This document shows positions 45,874 through 54,866 of a DNA stretch of 64,000 bases, piece after piece (positions within the stretch are counted from its first letter, which is position 1; each line of letters starts with the position of its first letter). The notes below the pieces were generated by a model that had not been told where the DNA came from, did no database searches, and worked only from the letters and a program-made list of their open reading frames with translations. This DNA comes from Mesorhizobium neociceri (GTDB taxonomy: Bacteria; Pseudomonadota; Alphaproteobacteria; Rhizobiales; Rhizobiaceae), in contig NZ_JACDTY010000008.1 in the NCBI RefSeq assembly GCF_013520985.1, positions 1 through 64,000 of the forward strand, given 5' to 3'. The translations under genes were made by a program, and so were the position numbers.

Positions 45874-46317
45874 ATGAAGATTCGCGTTGCGCTCGTTTCC
45901 GCACTGCTCGCTCTTTCCGGCTGCGGAACATTGGGCAAGGGCGGCGGCCCGGATATCTCCATCACCAACCCGCCCGCGTCGCCTCCTTCAGGGGCCAAAG
46001 TCGCGACGACGATCATTTCGGCCATGGCCGGCGGGCTCGTCGGCGGATCGATCGGCAGTGGCCTGAACGAGACCGAGAAGCGCAAGGCGCTCGAGGCGGA
46101 ATACAAGGCGCTCGAATACACGGCAAGCGGCCAAAAGGTGACGTGGAAGAGCGACAGTTCGGCCCATTCCGGCGAAGTTGTCGCGGCCCAGCCCTATCGT
46201 GTCGGCTCGCAGGATTGCCGCCAATATACGCATACGGTGTTCACCGGCACGGCCGGGCAGACCGCGCGTGGCACCGCCTGCCGCAACACCGACGGCAGCT
46301 GGACGCCACTGACCTGA
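45874..46317 (+). CDS. 17-kDa surface-antigen-type outer-membrane lipoprotein
   Basis: A 147-residue lipoprotein: signal peptide with lipobox ALSGC (Cys near residue 17), a glycine-zipper segment (IISAMAGGLVGGSIGSGLNE) and a C-terminal domain with conserved cysteines (SQDCRQY...RGTACRN). This is the layout of the rickettsial 17-kDa antigen family of small outer-membrane lipoproteins. The longer upstream frame is not used because the lipoprotein signal starts at 45874. It lies between feuQ and the ccm operon; a FeuPQ link is conjecture. Confidence 0.85.
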   Translation: MKIRVALVSALLALSGCGTLGKGGGPDISITNPPASPPSGAKVATTIISAMAGGLVGGSIGSGLNETEKRKALEAEYKALEYTASGQKVTWKSDSSAHSGEVVAAQPYRVGSQDCRQYTHTVFTGTAGQTARGTACRNTDGSWTPLT

Positions 46318-46410
46318 CCATTGGGGCCGACTGATCGGAGTCGACCTCCGTCAAAGCGTCGCAGCACCCTCATGTTGTGAGAGCCGGGCTCTCGCTCTAT
46401 TGGAGGAACC

Positions 46411-47565
46411 ATGCTGTTCTGGGTCATAGCCGCAATCCTCACGCTGGGTGCAAGCCTGGCGGTGCTGCTGCCGCTGACCGGCGGCGGCAAGGGCACTTCG
46501 ACCAGCAACGACCACGATCTCGAAGTCTATCGCGACCAACTGGCCGAGCTTGATCGTGACGCCGCGCGCGGCCTGATCCAGCCGGCGGAAGCCGAGGAGG
46601 CACGCGCCGAAATCGCCCGCCGCATCCTTCGCCTGGGAGATGTTGGTCAAGCCAATACCGGCCAGGCCGATGCGCCCGGCATGCGGCAGCCGTCGAGGGC
46701 GGCCAGGCTGGTAGCGACAGGAGCGGTGCTGCTGGTCCCATTGCTCAGCTGGGGCCTGTATAGCCAGCTAGGCTCGCCGGATCTGCCGTCGCAGCCGCTT
46801 GCCGAACGGCTGGCCAAGAATCCGGCCGACTCCTCGGTCGACGAACTGGTGGCGCGCGCCGAGGCGCATCTTGCCGCCAATCCGTCGGACGGCAGGGGAT
46901 GGGACGTGCTCGCCCCGATCTATCTGCGCCTGCAGCGCTTTTCCGATGCCGTGACCGCCTATCGCAACGCCATCCGCCTCGACGGCGATACCGCAGCACG
47001 TCAGGCCGGTCTCGGCGAAGCCATCGCCAATGCGGCCGGCGGCATTGTCTCGGCCGACGCCCAATCGGCTTTCGAACAGGCGTTGAAGCTCGACCCGGCA
47101 AACCCGAAAGCGTCCTTCTACCTGGCCATGGCGCTGGCGCAGGAAGGCCGTCTGGCAGAGTCGACCGCTGCCTGGCAGAAGATGCTCGACCTCCTGCCGC
47201 AGGATTCGCCGTGGCGGGGCGCTGTCCAACAGGCGCTGGCCGAGGCTGCCAACCGCAGCGTCGCGTCAGGAGAGCCCGCGAAAGGCCCCGATGCCGCAGC
47301 CGTCGATGCTGCCTCGTCGATGGCGCCGCAGGACAGGCAGGCCATGATCGACACCATGGTCGCCGGCCTTGACGAAAAACTGCGGCAAAATCCGCGCGAC
47401 ACGGAAGGATGGATGCGGCTCATTCGTTCCTATGTTGTGCTGGGCAAGGCCGACCAGGCGCGCGATGCGCTGCATCGCGGTATTGCCGTTTTCGGCGCCG
47501 ACAGTGATGAAGCGAAAAAATTCACCGCCTTTGCCGCCTCGCTCGGCCTGACGGCGACGGAGTAG
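46411..47565 (+). CDS. ccmI: Cytochrome c maturation protein CcmI (CycH)
   Basis: A 384-residue inner-membrane protein: two N-terminal membrane segments (about 3-20 and 96-116) flanking a cytoplasmic helix rich in DHDLEVYRDQLAELDRD, then a periplasmic TPR domain (SVDELVARAEAHLAANPSDG, QRFSDAVTAYRNAIRLD). CcmI binds apocytochrome c and presents it to CcmFH for haem attachment. It is first in a four-gene operon ccmI-ccmE-ccmF-ccmH, three bases before ccmE. Confidence 0.93.
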   Translation: MLFWVIAAILTLGASLAVLLPLTGGGKGTSTSNDHDLEVYRDQLAELDRDAARGLIQPAEAEEARAEIARRILRLGDVGQANTGQADAPGMRQPSRAARLVATGAVLLVPLLSWGLYSQLGSPDLPSQPLAERLAKNPADSSVDELVARAEAHLAANPSDGRGWDVLAPIYLRLQRFSDAVTAYRNAIRLDGDTAARQAGLGEAIANAAGGIVSADAQSAFEQALKLDPANPKASFYLAMALAQEGRLAESTAAWQKMLDLLPQDSPWRGAVQQALAEAANRSVASGEPAKGPDAAAVDAASSMAPQDRQAMIDTMVAGLDEKLRQNPRDTEGWMRLIRSYVVLGKADQARDALHRGIAVFGADSDEAKKFTAFAASLGLTATE

Positions 47566-47568
47566 GGC

Positions 47569-48012
47569 ATGACGCGCAAGCAGAAGCGATTGTCGGTGAT
47601 TGTCGGAGGGCTGGCCTTCCTCGGCGCCGCCACCGGGTTGACCTTCTATGCGCTGGGCCAGAAAGCCTCCTATTTCTACATGCCCGCCGACCTGACAACC
47701 GCCAGCCTGCAGCCGGGACAGCGCATCCGGCTCGGCGGGCTCGTCGAAAAGGGCACGGTCGTGCGCGGGCAGGGCGCGACGGTTGCGTTCTCGGTGACCG
47801 ACACGCACAAATCGGTCAAGGTCACCTACACCGGCATCCTGCCCGATCTGTTCCGCGAGGAGCAGGGCGTCATCACCGAGGGCGCTTTCGGTACTGATGG
47901 CGTCTTCATCGCCGACAGCGTGCTGGCCAAGCATGACGAGCGCTACATGCCCAAGGAAGTGGCCGACGGGCTGAAAGCCAAGGGTGTGTGGCAGGAAAGC
48001 AAGAGTGAGTAA
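47569..48012 (+). CDS. ccmE: Haem chaperone CcmE (CycJ)
   Basis: A 147-residue periplasmic haem chaperone with one N-terminal membrane segment (about 9-29). The covalent haem-binding histidine is His122 in [13 protein letters not shown], with Tyr126 as axial ligand. It takes haem from CcmCD and gives it to CcmF. Its stop overlaps the ccmF start by one base. Confidence 0.95.
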   Translation: MTRKQKRLSVIVGGLAFLGAATGLTFYALGQKASYFYMPADLTTASLQPGQRIRLGGLVEKGTVVRGQGATVAFSVTDTHKSVKVTYTGILPDLFREEQGVITEGAFGTDGVFIADSVLAKHDERYMPKEVADGLKAKGVWQESKSE

Positions 48013-50003
48013 TGGTTGAGACCGGACATTTCGCGCTTGTCCTCGCCTTCGCGCTGTCGCTGGTGCAGACGCTGGTGCCGCTCTATGGCGCGCGCACCGG
48101 CAACCAGCGGCTGATGGCTGTCGGCGGCCCCGTCACGGTCACCGGCTTCGCGCTCACGGCTTTATCGTTCGCCGCACTGGGCGGCGCCTATGCTACCTCC
48201 GATTTCTCGGTGGCGAGCGTGTGGGAAAACTCGCATTCGCTGCAGCCGCTGATCTACAAGATCACCGGAACCTGGGGCAACCACGAAGGCTCGATGCTGC
48301 TCTGGGTGCTGATCCTGACCTTCTTCGGCGCGCTGGTCGCTGTCTTCGGTTCCAATTTGCCGGCGACGCTGCGGGCCAATGTGCTGGCCGTGCAAGGGGC
48401 GATCGGCGCCACCTTCTTCCTGTTTATCCTGGCGACGTCCAATCCGTTCATCCGGCTCAATCCGGCGCCGATCGAAGGCCGCGATCTCAACCCGGTCCTG
48501 CAGGACCTCGGCCTCGCCATCCACCCGCCGCTGCTCTATCTCGGCTATGTCGGCTTCTCCATCTGCTTTTCCTTCTCGGTCGCGGCGCTGATCGAAGGCC
48601 GCATCGATGCGTCCTGGGCGCGCTGGGTGCGGCCATGGACGCTGGTCGCCTGGATGTTTTTGACCGGCGGCATCGCCATGGGCTCCTACTGGGCTTATTA
48701 CGAACTCGGCTGGGGCGGCTTCTGGTTCTGGGACCCGGTCGAGAACGCCTCCTTCATGCCGTGGCTTGCGGGCACCGCCCTGCTGCATTCGGCCATCGTC
48801 ATGGAGAAGCGCTCGGCGCTCAAGATCTGGACGCTGCTGCTCGCCATCCTCACCTTCTCGCTGTCGCTGCTCGGCACTTTCCTGGTGCGCTCCGGCGTGC
48901 TGACCTCGGTGCATGCCTTCGCCACGGATCCGACCCGTGGCATTTTCATCCTGTGCATATTGACGCTGTTCATCGGCGGCTCGCTGGCGCTGTTTGCGCT
49001 GCGCGCGTCGCAGCTGACGGCCGGCGGCCTGTTCCACCCGATCTCGCGTGAAGGCGCGCTGGTGCTCAACAATCTGTTCCTGACTACGGCGACTGCGACC
49101 GTGCTGGTCGGCACGCTCTATCCGCTCGCGGTCGAGGCGCTTTCGGCCGGCAAGATCTCGGTCGGCGCGCCGTTCTTCAACCTGACATTCGGCCCGTTGA
49201 TGGTGCCGCTGCTGGTCGTGGTGCCTTTCGGGCCGCTGCTCGCCTGGAAGCGCGGCGACCTCTATGCGGTCGCCCAGCGCCTGATGGCTGCCTTTGCCGC
49301 GGCCCTCCTGGCCATGCTGGTCACCGGCCTGTTCGTCAACGGTGCGTCGGTGTTTGCCGCCCTCGGCGTCGGCCTCGCCTTTTGGCTGGTCTGCGGCGCG
49401 CTCACCGACCTTGCCGTCAAATCCGGCTTTGGCAATGTGTCGCCGGCCATCATGCTGCGCCGTTTCGCCGGCCTTCCGCGTTCGGTGTTCGGCACTACAC
49501 TTGCCCATCTAGGCCTCGGCCTGACGACGCTCGGCATCGTCGGCACGCTGTGCTTCGGCACCGAAAAAATCCTGTCGATGCATGCCGGCGAAAGCGTCGA
49601 ACTCTCCGGCCACACGCTACGCTTCGAAGGGCTCTATCCCGCGCAGGGCCCGAACTACAGCGAGCAGCGCGGCCGCTTTTCGCTGATAGGCGCCGATGGC
49701 GGGGTTTCGGCTGAAATCACCTCGGCCAAGCGCTTCTTTCCGGTGCGGCAGACGACGACAACCGAATCCGGCATCGAGACGATCGGGTTCAGCCAGCTCT
49801 ATTTGTCGCTGGGCGATGAAGGAACCGATGGTTCCGTCGTAGTGCGCCTGTGGTGGAAGCCGCTGGTAACGCTGATCTGGGGCGGTGGTCTGGTGATGAT
49901 GGCGGGCGCGGCAATGTCGCTGCTCGACCGTCGCCTGCGTGTCGGCGCCCCATCGCGCCGCCGCAAGCGGGCAACCGCCATGCCGTCGGCAGGCGTGCCG
50001 TGA
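48012..50003 (+). CDS. ccmF: Cytochrome c haem lyase subunit CcmF (CycK)
   Basis: A 663-residue polytopic membrane protein of the haem lyase. The WWD/tryptophan-rich domain is evident in WGGFWFWDPVENASFMPWL (about residue 236), with histidines in flanking loops and a periplasmic C-terminal domain. It transfers haem from CcmE to apocytochrome c. One-base and four-base overlaps with ccmE and ccmH show a tightly coupled operon. Confidence 0.95.
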   Translation: MVETGHFALVLAFALSLVQTLVPLYGARTGNQRLMAVGGPVTVTGFALTALSFAALGGAYATSDFSVASVWENSHSLQPLIYKITGTWGNHEGSMLLWVLILTFFGALVAVFGSNLPATLRANVLAVQGAIGATFFLFILATSNPFIRLNPAPIEGRDLNPVLQDLGLAIHPPLLYLGYVGFSICFSFSVAALIEGRIDASWARWVRPWTLVAWMFLTGGIAMGSYWAYYELGWGGFWFWDPVENASFMPWLAGTALLHSAIVMEKRSALKIWTLLLAILTFSLSLLGTFLVRSGVLTSVHAFATDPTRGIFILCILTLFIGGSLALFALRASQLTAGGLFHPISREGALVLNNLFLTTATATVLVGTLYPLAVEALSAGKISVGAPFFNLTFGPLMVPLLVVVPFGPLLAWKRGDLYAVAQRLMAAFAAALLAMLVTGLFVNGASVFAALGVGLAFWLVCGALTDLAVKSGFGNVSPAIMLRRFAGLPRSVFGTTLAHLGLGLTTLGIVGTLCFGTEKILSMHAGESVELSGHTLRFEGLYPAQGPNYSEQRGRFSLIGADGGVSAEITSAKRFFPVRQTTTTESGIETIGFSQLYLSLGDEGTDGSVVVRLWWKPLVTLIWGGGLVMMAGAAMSLLDRRLRVGAPSRRRKRATAMPSAGVP

Positions 50004-50464
50004 GCACCAGGTTTTCGCTGGCCTCGCTCATCCTGCTGCTGGCGCTGCTGTTTGCAGGTGCTGCCCAGGCGGTGAAACCGGACGAGGTTCTCGCCGATCC
50101 CGCGCTCGAGGCGAGGGCGCGGCTGCTGTCGGAAGGCCTGCGCTGCATGGTCTGCCAGAACCAGTCGATCGACGAATCCGATGCCGATCTTGCCCGCGAC
50201 CTGCGCATCCTGGTGCGCCAGCGCCTCGTTGCCGGCGATACCGACCAGCAGGTGATGGATTATATCGTGTCGCGCTACGGCGAGTTCGTGCTGTTGAAGC
50301 CGCGCTTCAGCCCGCGTAACGCCTTATTGTGGGGCACGCCGGTGCTTCTGCTGTTAGTCGGCGGCATTTTCATTGTGCTGACCACGCGTTCGCACCGATC
50401 GCTGGCGACCAAGGCGCTGAGCGCCGAGGAACAGGCGGCGTTGGACAAGATGCTGAGCGATTAG
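50000..50464 (+). CDS. ccmH: Cytochrome c maturation thioredoxin-like protein CcmH (CycL)
   Basis: A 154-residue protein with signal peptide, the redox motif LRCMVCQNQSI (two cysteines, near residue 46) in a short helical periplasmic domain, and one C-terminal membrane segment (about 103-125). CcmH reduces the apocytochrome haem-binding cysteines. The GTG start at 50000 overlaps the ccmF stop. It closes the operon; its end overlaps an opposing small gene by four bases. Confidence 0.93.
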   Translation: MSTRFSLASLILLLALLFAGAAQAVKPDEVLADPALEARARLLSEGLRCMVCQNQSIDESDADLARDLRILVRQRLVAGDTDQQVMDYIVSRYGEFVLLKPRFSPRNALLWGTPVLLLLVGGIFIVLTTRSHRSLATKALSAEEQAALDKMLSD

Positions 50465-50676
50465 CTCGGCCATTCCTCCGGACGCTTAGCTTCCGCCGCT
50501 TCGATCATGGCGTCAATTTCCGCCATGGCATCGTCGTGGGAGATGACACGGCCAGCCACTGCATCGGCCAAACCGCGTTTGATGCCTTCGATGACATCGA
50601 GCTCGCGGTCGAGATCGGCCGAAACCGCCTCGCCGGTGAGGAGGGATTTGCTGGGTCGATTCGTGCGTTCTCTCAT
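50461..50676 (-). CDS. Antitoxin-like small protein without a partner toxin
   Basis: A 71-residue helical acidic protein whose C-terminal half (GIKRGLADAVAGRVISHDDA, then a helix of A/E/I) resembles the antitoxin-like proteins that pair with RelE/ParE toxins. No toxin gene is adjacent; ccmH overlaps its tail by four bases and degP lies behind it. It may be a solitary antitoxin remnant or an unrelated regulator. Confidence 0.6.
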   Translation of the reverse strand: MRERTNRPSKSLLTGEAVSADLDRELDVIEGIKRGLADAVAGRVISHDDAMAEIDAMIEAAEAKRPEEWPS

Positions 50677-50797
50677 GCCCCCAACATTACAAAACTTTCA
50701 TGCTTCGGAAATGGCGCCGTAATGTGCGCCTCTCTATTCCTCTTGTCCGAGGATGCTCTGCCTGAGCCGCATCCAGTAAAAAGAGGATACAAGATCC

Positions 50798-52354
50798 ATG
50801 TCTATTGCCCCCAATTCATATTCCCGCACCCGCAAGCGGCTGTTGGCCGCCGCCGCTTCGCTGGCCATTGCCGGCGCCGTTGGTTTCGGCGCCGTCGCCA
50901 CCGGCACGGCCCCTGTTTTGGCCGACGCCGTGCGGGTCGAAGCGCCGCAGGTGCCGGGCTTTGCCGATGTCGTCGAGCGTGTTTCGCCCGCCGTGGTCAG
51001 CGTCAAGGTCAAGGCCAAGATCGAGCCGGCCGCTGATGACGGCTCCGACCAGTCCGACGATCCGGATGGCGGCATGAACAACCTGCCCGACAATCCGCAG
51101 CTGCGCCAGTTCTTCAAGCAATTCCGTGGCTTTGGCGATCAGAACGGCCAGGGCGGCGGCAATCGTCGCTTCAGCCATCGCGACCACAACAACGACCAGC
51201 CCCGCCCGGTGGCGCAGGGTTCCGGCTTCTTCATCTCCGATGACGGCTACCTCGTCACCAACAACCATGTCGTCGAGGAAGGCTCGGCCTTCACCGTGGT
51301 GATGAATGACGGCAAGGAACTCGACGCCAAGCTGATCGGCACCGATCCGCGCACCGATCTCGCCGTGCTCAAGGTCGATGGCGTCGGCAAGTTCACCTAT
51401 GTCGACTTCGCCGATGATTCCAAGGTTCGCGTCGGCGACTGGGTCGTGGCCGTCGGCAATCCGTTCGGCCTCGGCGGTACCGTCACCGCCGGCATCGTCT
51501 CGGCCCGTGGCCGTGATATCGGCGCCGGTCCCTATGACGACTTCATCCAGATCGACGCCTCGGTCAACCGCGGCAATTCGGGCGGCCCGACCTTCAACCT
51601 CAACGGCCAGGTCGTCGGCATCAACACCGCGATCTTCTCGCCCTCGGGCGGCAGCGTCGGCATCGCCTTCGACATCCCGGCTTCGACGGCCAAGCAGGTC
51701 GTGCAGGACCTGATGAAGAGCGGCTCGGTGCAGCGTGGCTGGCTCGGCGTCGAAATCCAGCCGGTCACTTCGGATATTGCCGAATCACTGGGCTTGAAGT
51801 CGCAGAACGGCGCTCTGGTTTCCAGCGCCCAGGACGGCGGACCCGGCAAGAAGGCCGGCATCACGGCCGGCGACGTGATCACTCAGGTCGAAGGCAAGGA
51901 CGTTGCATCGCCGAAGGAATTGGCCCGTCTGATCGGCGCCTATTCGCCCGGCAAGTCGGTTGACGTCACGGTGTGGCGCGACGGCAAGAACCAGACGATC
52001 AAGGTCGATCTCGGCACGCTGCCGTCCACCGACAAGCAGGCCTCGGCCGACCCGCAGCAGCCCGCAGCTCCGGCAAAGCCCGCCGCGCTGGCCGATCTCG
52101 GCCTCACCGTTACCAAGTCGGAAAACGGCAAGGGCCTGGTGGTCACCGATGTCGACCCCGACAGCGATGCCGCGGACCGTGGCATCCAGCCTGGCGATGT
52201 CATCACTTCGGTCAATTCGACGGAGGTGAACGGCACAGAGGACGTCGCCAAGGCGATGGCCGATGCGGTCAAGTCCGGCCGCAAGGCGGTGCTGATGCAG
52301 ATCACCCGCGACGATAGCAATCGCTTCGTCGCGCTGCCGGTCGCCAAGGGCTGA
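50798..52354 (+). CDS. degP: Periplasmic serine protease DegP/HtrA family
   Basis: A 518-residue exported protease/chaperone. The signal segment (about residues 14-43) is followed by a linker with an FF-containing loop (QLRQFFKQF), the trypsin-like domain with catalytic His157 (TNNHVVEEG), Asp187 (DPRTDLAVLK) and Ser261 (NRGNSGGPTFN), and two PDZ domains (about 290-400 and 425-515). It degrades misfolded envelope proteins. It precedes an OmpR/EnvZ-type pair, as in S. meliloti degP1, suggesting shared envelope-stress control. Confidence 0.94.
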   Translation: MSIAPNSYSRTRKRLLAAAASLAIAGAVGFGAVATGTAPVLADAVRVEAPQVPGFADVVERVSPAVVSVKVKAKIEPAADDGSDQSDDPDGGMNNLPDNPQLRQFFKQFRGFGDQNGQGGGNRRFSHRDHNNDQPRPVAQGSGFFISDDGYLVTNNHVVEEGSAFTVVMNDGKELDAKLIGTDPRTDLAVLKVDGVGKFTYVDFADDSKVRVGDWVVAVGNPFGLGGTVTAGIVSARGRDIGAGPYDDFIQIDASVNRGNSGGPTFNLNGQVVGINTAIFSPSGGSVGIAFDIPASTAKQVVQDLMKSGSVQRGWLGVEIQPVTSDIAESLGLKSQNGALVSSAQDGGPGKKAGITAGDVITQVEGKDVASPKELARLIGAYSPGKSVDVTVWRDGKNQTIKVDLGTLPSTDKQASADPQQPAAPAKPAALADLGLTVTKSENGKGLVVTDVDPDSDAADRGIQPGDVITSVNSTEVNGTEDVAKAMADAVKSGRKAVLMQITRDDSNRFVALPVAKG

Positions 52355-52370
52355 CATCACACAGTTTCCA

Positions 52371-52404
52371 GTGCGGCGGTTTCAACACCCCCGAGCCGCC
52401 GCAC
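52371..52404 (+). terminator. Stem-loop after degP
   Basis: A perfect nine-base stem GTGCGGCGG (52371-52379) and CCGCCGCAC (52396-52404) with a 16-base loop, 17 bases after the stop. No T tract follows, so it may slow polymerase or stabilise the transcript rather than terminate strictly. Confidence 0.5.
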
Positions 52405-52608
52405 GGGAAAGCACGGGGCCGAACGCGTTAGTCAGTCATCGTGTTCTGCCCCCGGCGGCAGCGGGCCCCCATCGCCCGCTGCCGCTCTAACAGCAAGGCA
52501 TGTCGCCCAAAAGTGCACGGCAGTTTGGGATAACGACATGCTTGAACGAAAGCTTTCACGCCAATGTCGGCCTCTCAATCTTCCAGCGAAATCGCGTATA
52601 ACGGCTCT

Positions 52609-53283
52609 ATGAAGATTCTCGTCATAGAAGACGATCGCGAGGCGGCCGATTATATGCAGAAGGCCTTTACCGAGGCCGGGCACACCGCCCATGTCGCCGG
52701 CGACGGCGAAACCGGCTTTGCGCTGGCCGATGCCGGCGACTATGACGTCATGGTTGTCGACCGCATGATGCCGCGCCGCGACGGGCTTTCTGTCATTGCC
52801 GGCCTGCGCTCGCGCGGCAACACCACGCCGGTCCTGATCCTGTCGGCGCTGGGCGAGGTCGATGACCGCGTCACCGGCCTGCGCGCCGGCGGCGATGACT
52901 ATCTGACCAAGCCCTATGCCTTTTCCGAACTGCTCGCCCGCGTCGAGGTGCTGAACCGCCGCGCCAGCGCCAGGGAAGCCGAAACCATGTACCGGGTCGG
53001 CGATCTCGAGCTCGACCGACTGTCCCATTCCGTGAAGCGCGCCGCGCGCGAGATCACGCTGCAGCCGCGCGAATTCCGCCTGCTCGAATATCTGATGCGC
53101 CATGCCGGCCAGGTGGTGACGCGCACCATGTTGCTTGAAAATGTCTGGGACTATCATTTCGATCCGCAGACCAACGTCATCGACGTGCATGTCTCGCGGC
53201 TGCGCGGCAAGATCGAGAAGGGCTTCGACAAGCCGATCCTGCATACCGTGCGCGGGGCCGGCTATATGCTGAAGAGCGGCTAG
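52609..53283 (+). CDS. OmpR-family response regulator
   Basis: A 224-residue regulator: receiver with Asp8/Asp9, phospho-acceptor Asp51 (VVDRMMP), then a winged-helix output domain (VVTRTMLLENVWDYHFDPQTN). It starts at ATG 52609; an earlier frame lacks a ribosome site. It lies between degP and a histidine kinase gene, with which it forms a two-component system. Its TAG stop coincides with the start of a palindromic repeat inserted between the two. Confidence 0.9.
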   Translation: MKILVIEDDREAADYMQKAFTEAGHTAHVAGDGETGFALADAGDYDVMVVDRMMPRRDGLSVIAGLRSRGNTTPVLILSALGEVDDRVTGLRAGGDDYLTKPYAFSELLARVEVLNRRASAREAETMYRVGDLELDRLSHSVKRAAREITLQPREFRLLEYLMRHAGQVVTRTMLLENVWDYHFDPQTNVIDVHVSRLRGKIEKGFDKPILHTVRGAGYMLKSG

Positions 53284-53332
53284 AGCATGATCCCAAAAAG
53301 TGGGTACCGGTTTTTGGAGAAGATCATGCTCC
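53282..53332. repeat. Rhizobial palindromic repeat inside the two-component operon
   Basis: GAGCATGATC (53283-53292) and GATCATGCTC (53322-53331) form the outer arms, with inner CCAAAAA/TTTTTGG. It is a second copy of the AGAGCATGATG family at 41984. It separates the regulator gene from the kinase gene. Confidence 0.85.
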
Positions 53333-53342
53333 AACAAAGGGG

Positions 53343-53383
53343 TAGCTCATGATGAGATTTCAACCAAATCTCATCATGAGCTA
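53343..53383. repeat. Perfect 18-base hairpin between regulator and kinase genes
   Basis: Arms 53343-53360 (TAGCTCATGATGAGATTT) and 53366-53383 are exact complements around loop CAACC. It lies seven bases upstream of the kinase ATG, so it could hide or expose the kinase start in mRNA. It is distinct from the adjacent repeat at 53282. Confidence 0.85.
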
Positions 53384-53390
53384 GGCATCC

Positions 53391-54866
53391 ATGGCCCTTT
53401 CCCTGCCGGCCATCATGAGGACGACGGCGGCGCGGCTTTCGGCGCTTTATTTCCTGCTTTTCGCACTCTGCGCCGTGTTGCTCGTCTTCTACATGACATC
53501 GCTGTCGGCGCGCATGCTGACCGGCCAGACCCAGCAGACCATCAATGACGAGGTGCTCGGCCTTGCCCGCGCCTATCAGCGTGGCGGCCTGCCGGTGCTG
53601 GTGCGCGTGGTCGAACAGCGCTCGCGCCAGCCCGGCGCCAACCTCTATCTCATCGCCGACGCCAACGGCCAGATCCTGACCGGCAACGTGCAGAGCCTGG
53701 AGCCAGGCGTGCTCGAGACCGACGGCTGGACGACCGAGCCGTTCTCCTACCGGCGCTTCGGCGAAGGCGAGCTTGAGCGGCAGCGCAACTCGGCCGCCGA
53801 CCAGAGCGATACGCAACCCGGCCAGAACGAGGTGCAGGCGGAGGGCGAGAAGGGCCACAACGCGATTGCGCTGGTGCTGCGGCTGCCCAACCAGATGATC
53901 ATGCTGGTCGGCCGCGATCTCGGCGAACCTGAGCGCTTCCGCGCCGTCATCCGCCGCGCCTTGATGCTGGCGCTAGGCATGATGGGCCTGGGCGGGCTGT
54001 TGATCTGGTTCTTTGTCGGCCGCGCCGCGCTGAAGCGCATCGACAGCGTCTCGGAGGCGAGCCGTCGCATCATGGGCGGCGACCTCACGGGGCGGCTGCC
54101 GGTGACCGGTGCCGGCGACGAATTCGACCGCCTGTCGGAAAACCTCAACACCATGCTGGCCAGGATCGCGACATTGAACGAGGGACTGAAGCAGGTCTCC
54201 GACAACATCGCCCATGATCTGAAGACACCGCTGACCAGGCTGCGCAACCGCGCCGAGGCGACACTTTCGGGCAAGCACAAGACCACCGATTATCGGCAGG
54301 CATTGGAAGGCACCATCGCCGAGTCCGACCAACTGATAAAGACCTTCAACGCCATCCTGATGATCTCCAGGCTGGAGGCGGGCTATTCCTCGGAAAGCAC
54401 CAGCAAGGTCGATCTCGCAGCCGCCGTGCACGATGTCGTCGAGCTTTACGAACCGGTGGCGGAGGAGGCGGGCGTGGCGCTCGAAACCTCCATGGACGGG
54501 GATTTCTCCGTCAATGGCAACCGCGAGCTGATCGGCCAGGCGCTGTCGAACATCGTCGACAACGCCATCAAATATTCAACCGACGCGACGGAAAAGCCGG
54601 CTGTGCGCGTTGCCCTGCAGCGCGTCGGTTATGACATCCGGCTTTCTGTCGCCGACAATGGCCATGGCATCCCCGATGATGCCGACCGCGCCAGGGCCAC
54701 CGAGCGCTTCGTGCGGCTGGAAAAGAGCCGCTCGCAGCCGGGATCGGGCCTGGGCTTGAGCCTCGCCAAGGCGATCATGACTTTCCACAATGGCCGGCTT
54801 GAACTTCTGCCTGCCAAACCCGGATTGTCCGTTATCATGAGTTTCCCCGTGCGGGAGGACCATTGA
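53391..54866 (+). CDS. Sensor histidine kinase, partner of the degP-linked regulator
   Basis: A 491-residue membrane kinase: membrane segments at about 17-38 and 186-208 around a periplasmic sensor, HAMP region, H-box NIAHDLKTPLTRLRNRAE, and ATPase domain (ALSNIVDNAIKYS, DNGHGIP, GSGLGLSLAKA). The ATG at 53391 lies seven bases after a perfect hairpin and has no obvious ribosome site; ATG 53415 is an alternative. Its stop overlaps the glnE start (TGATG). Confidence 0.9.
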   Translation: MALSLPAIMRTTAARLSALYFLLFALCAVLLVFYMTSLSARMLTGQTQQTINDEVLGLARAYQRGGLPVLVRVVEQRSRQPGANLYLIADANGQILTGNVQSLEPGVLETDGWTTEPFSYRRFGEGELERQRNSAADQSDTQPGQNEVQAEGEKGHNAIALVLRLPNQMIMLVGRDLGEPERFRAVIRRALMLALGMMGLGGLLIWFFVGRAALKRIDSVSEASRRIMGGDLTGRLPVTGAGDEFDRLSENLNTMLARIATLNEGLKQVSDNIAHDLKTPLTRLRNRAEATLSGKHKTTDYRQALEGTIAESDQLIKTFNAILMISRLEAGYSSESTSKVDLAAAVHDVVELYEPVAEEAGVALETSMDGDFSVNGNRELIGQALSNIVDNAIKYSTDATEKPAVRVALQRVGYDIRLSVADNGHGIPDDADRARATERFVRLEKSRSQPGSGLGLSLAKAIMTFHNGRLELLPAKPGLSVIMSFPVREDH

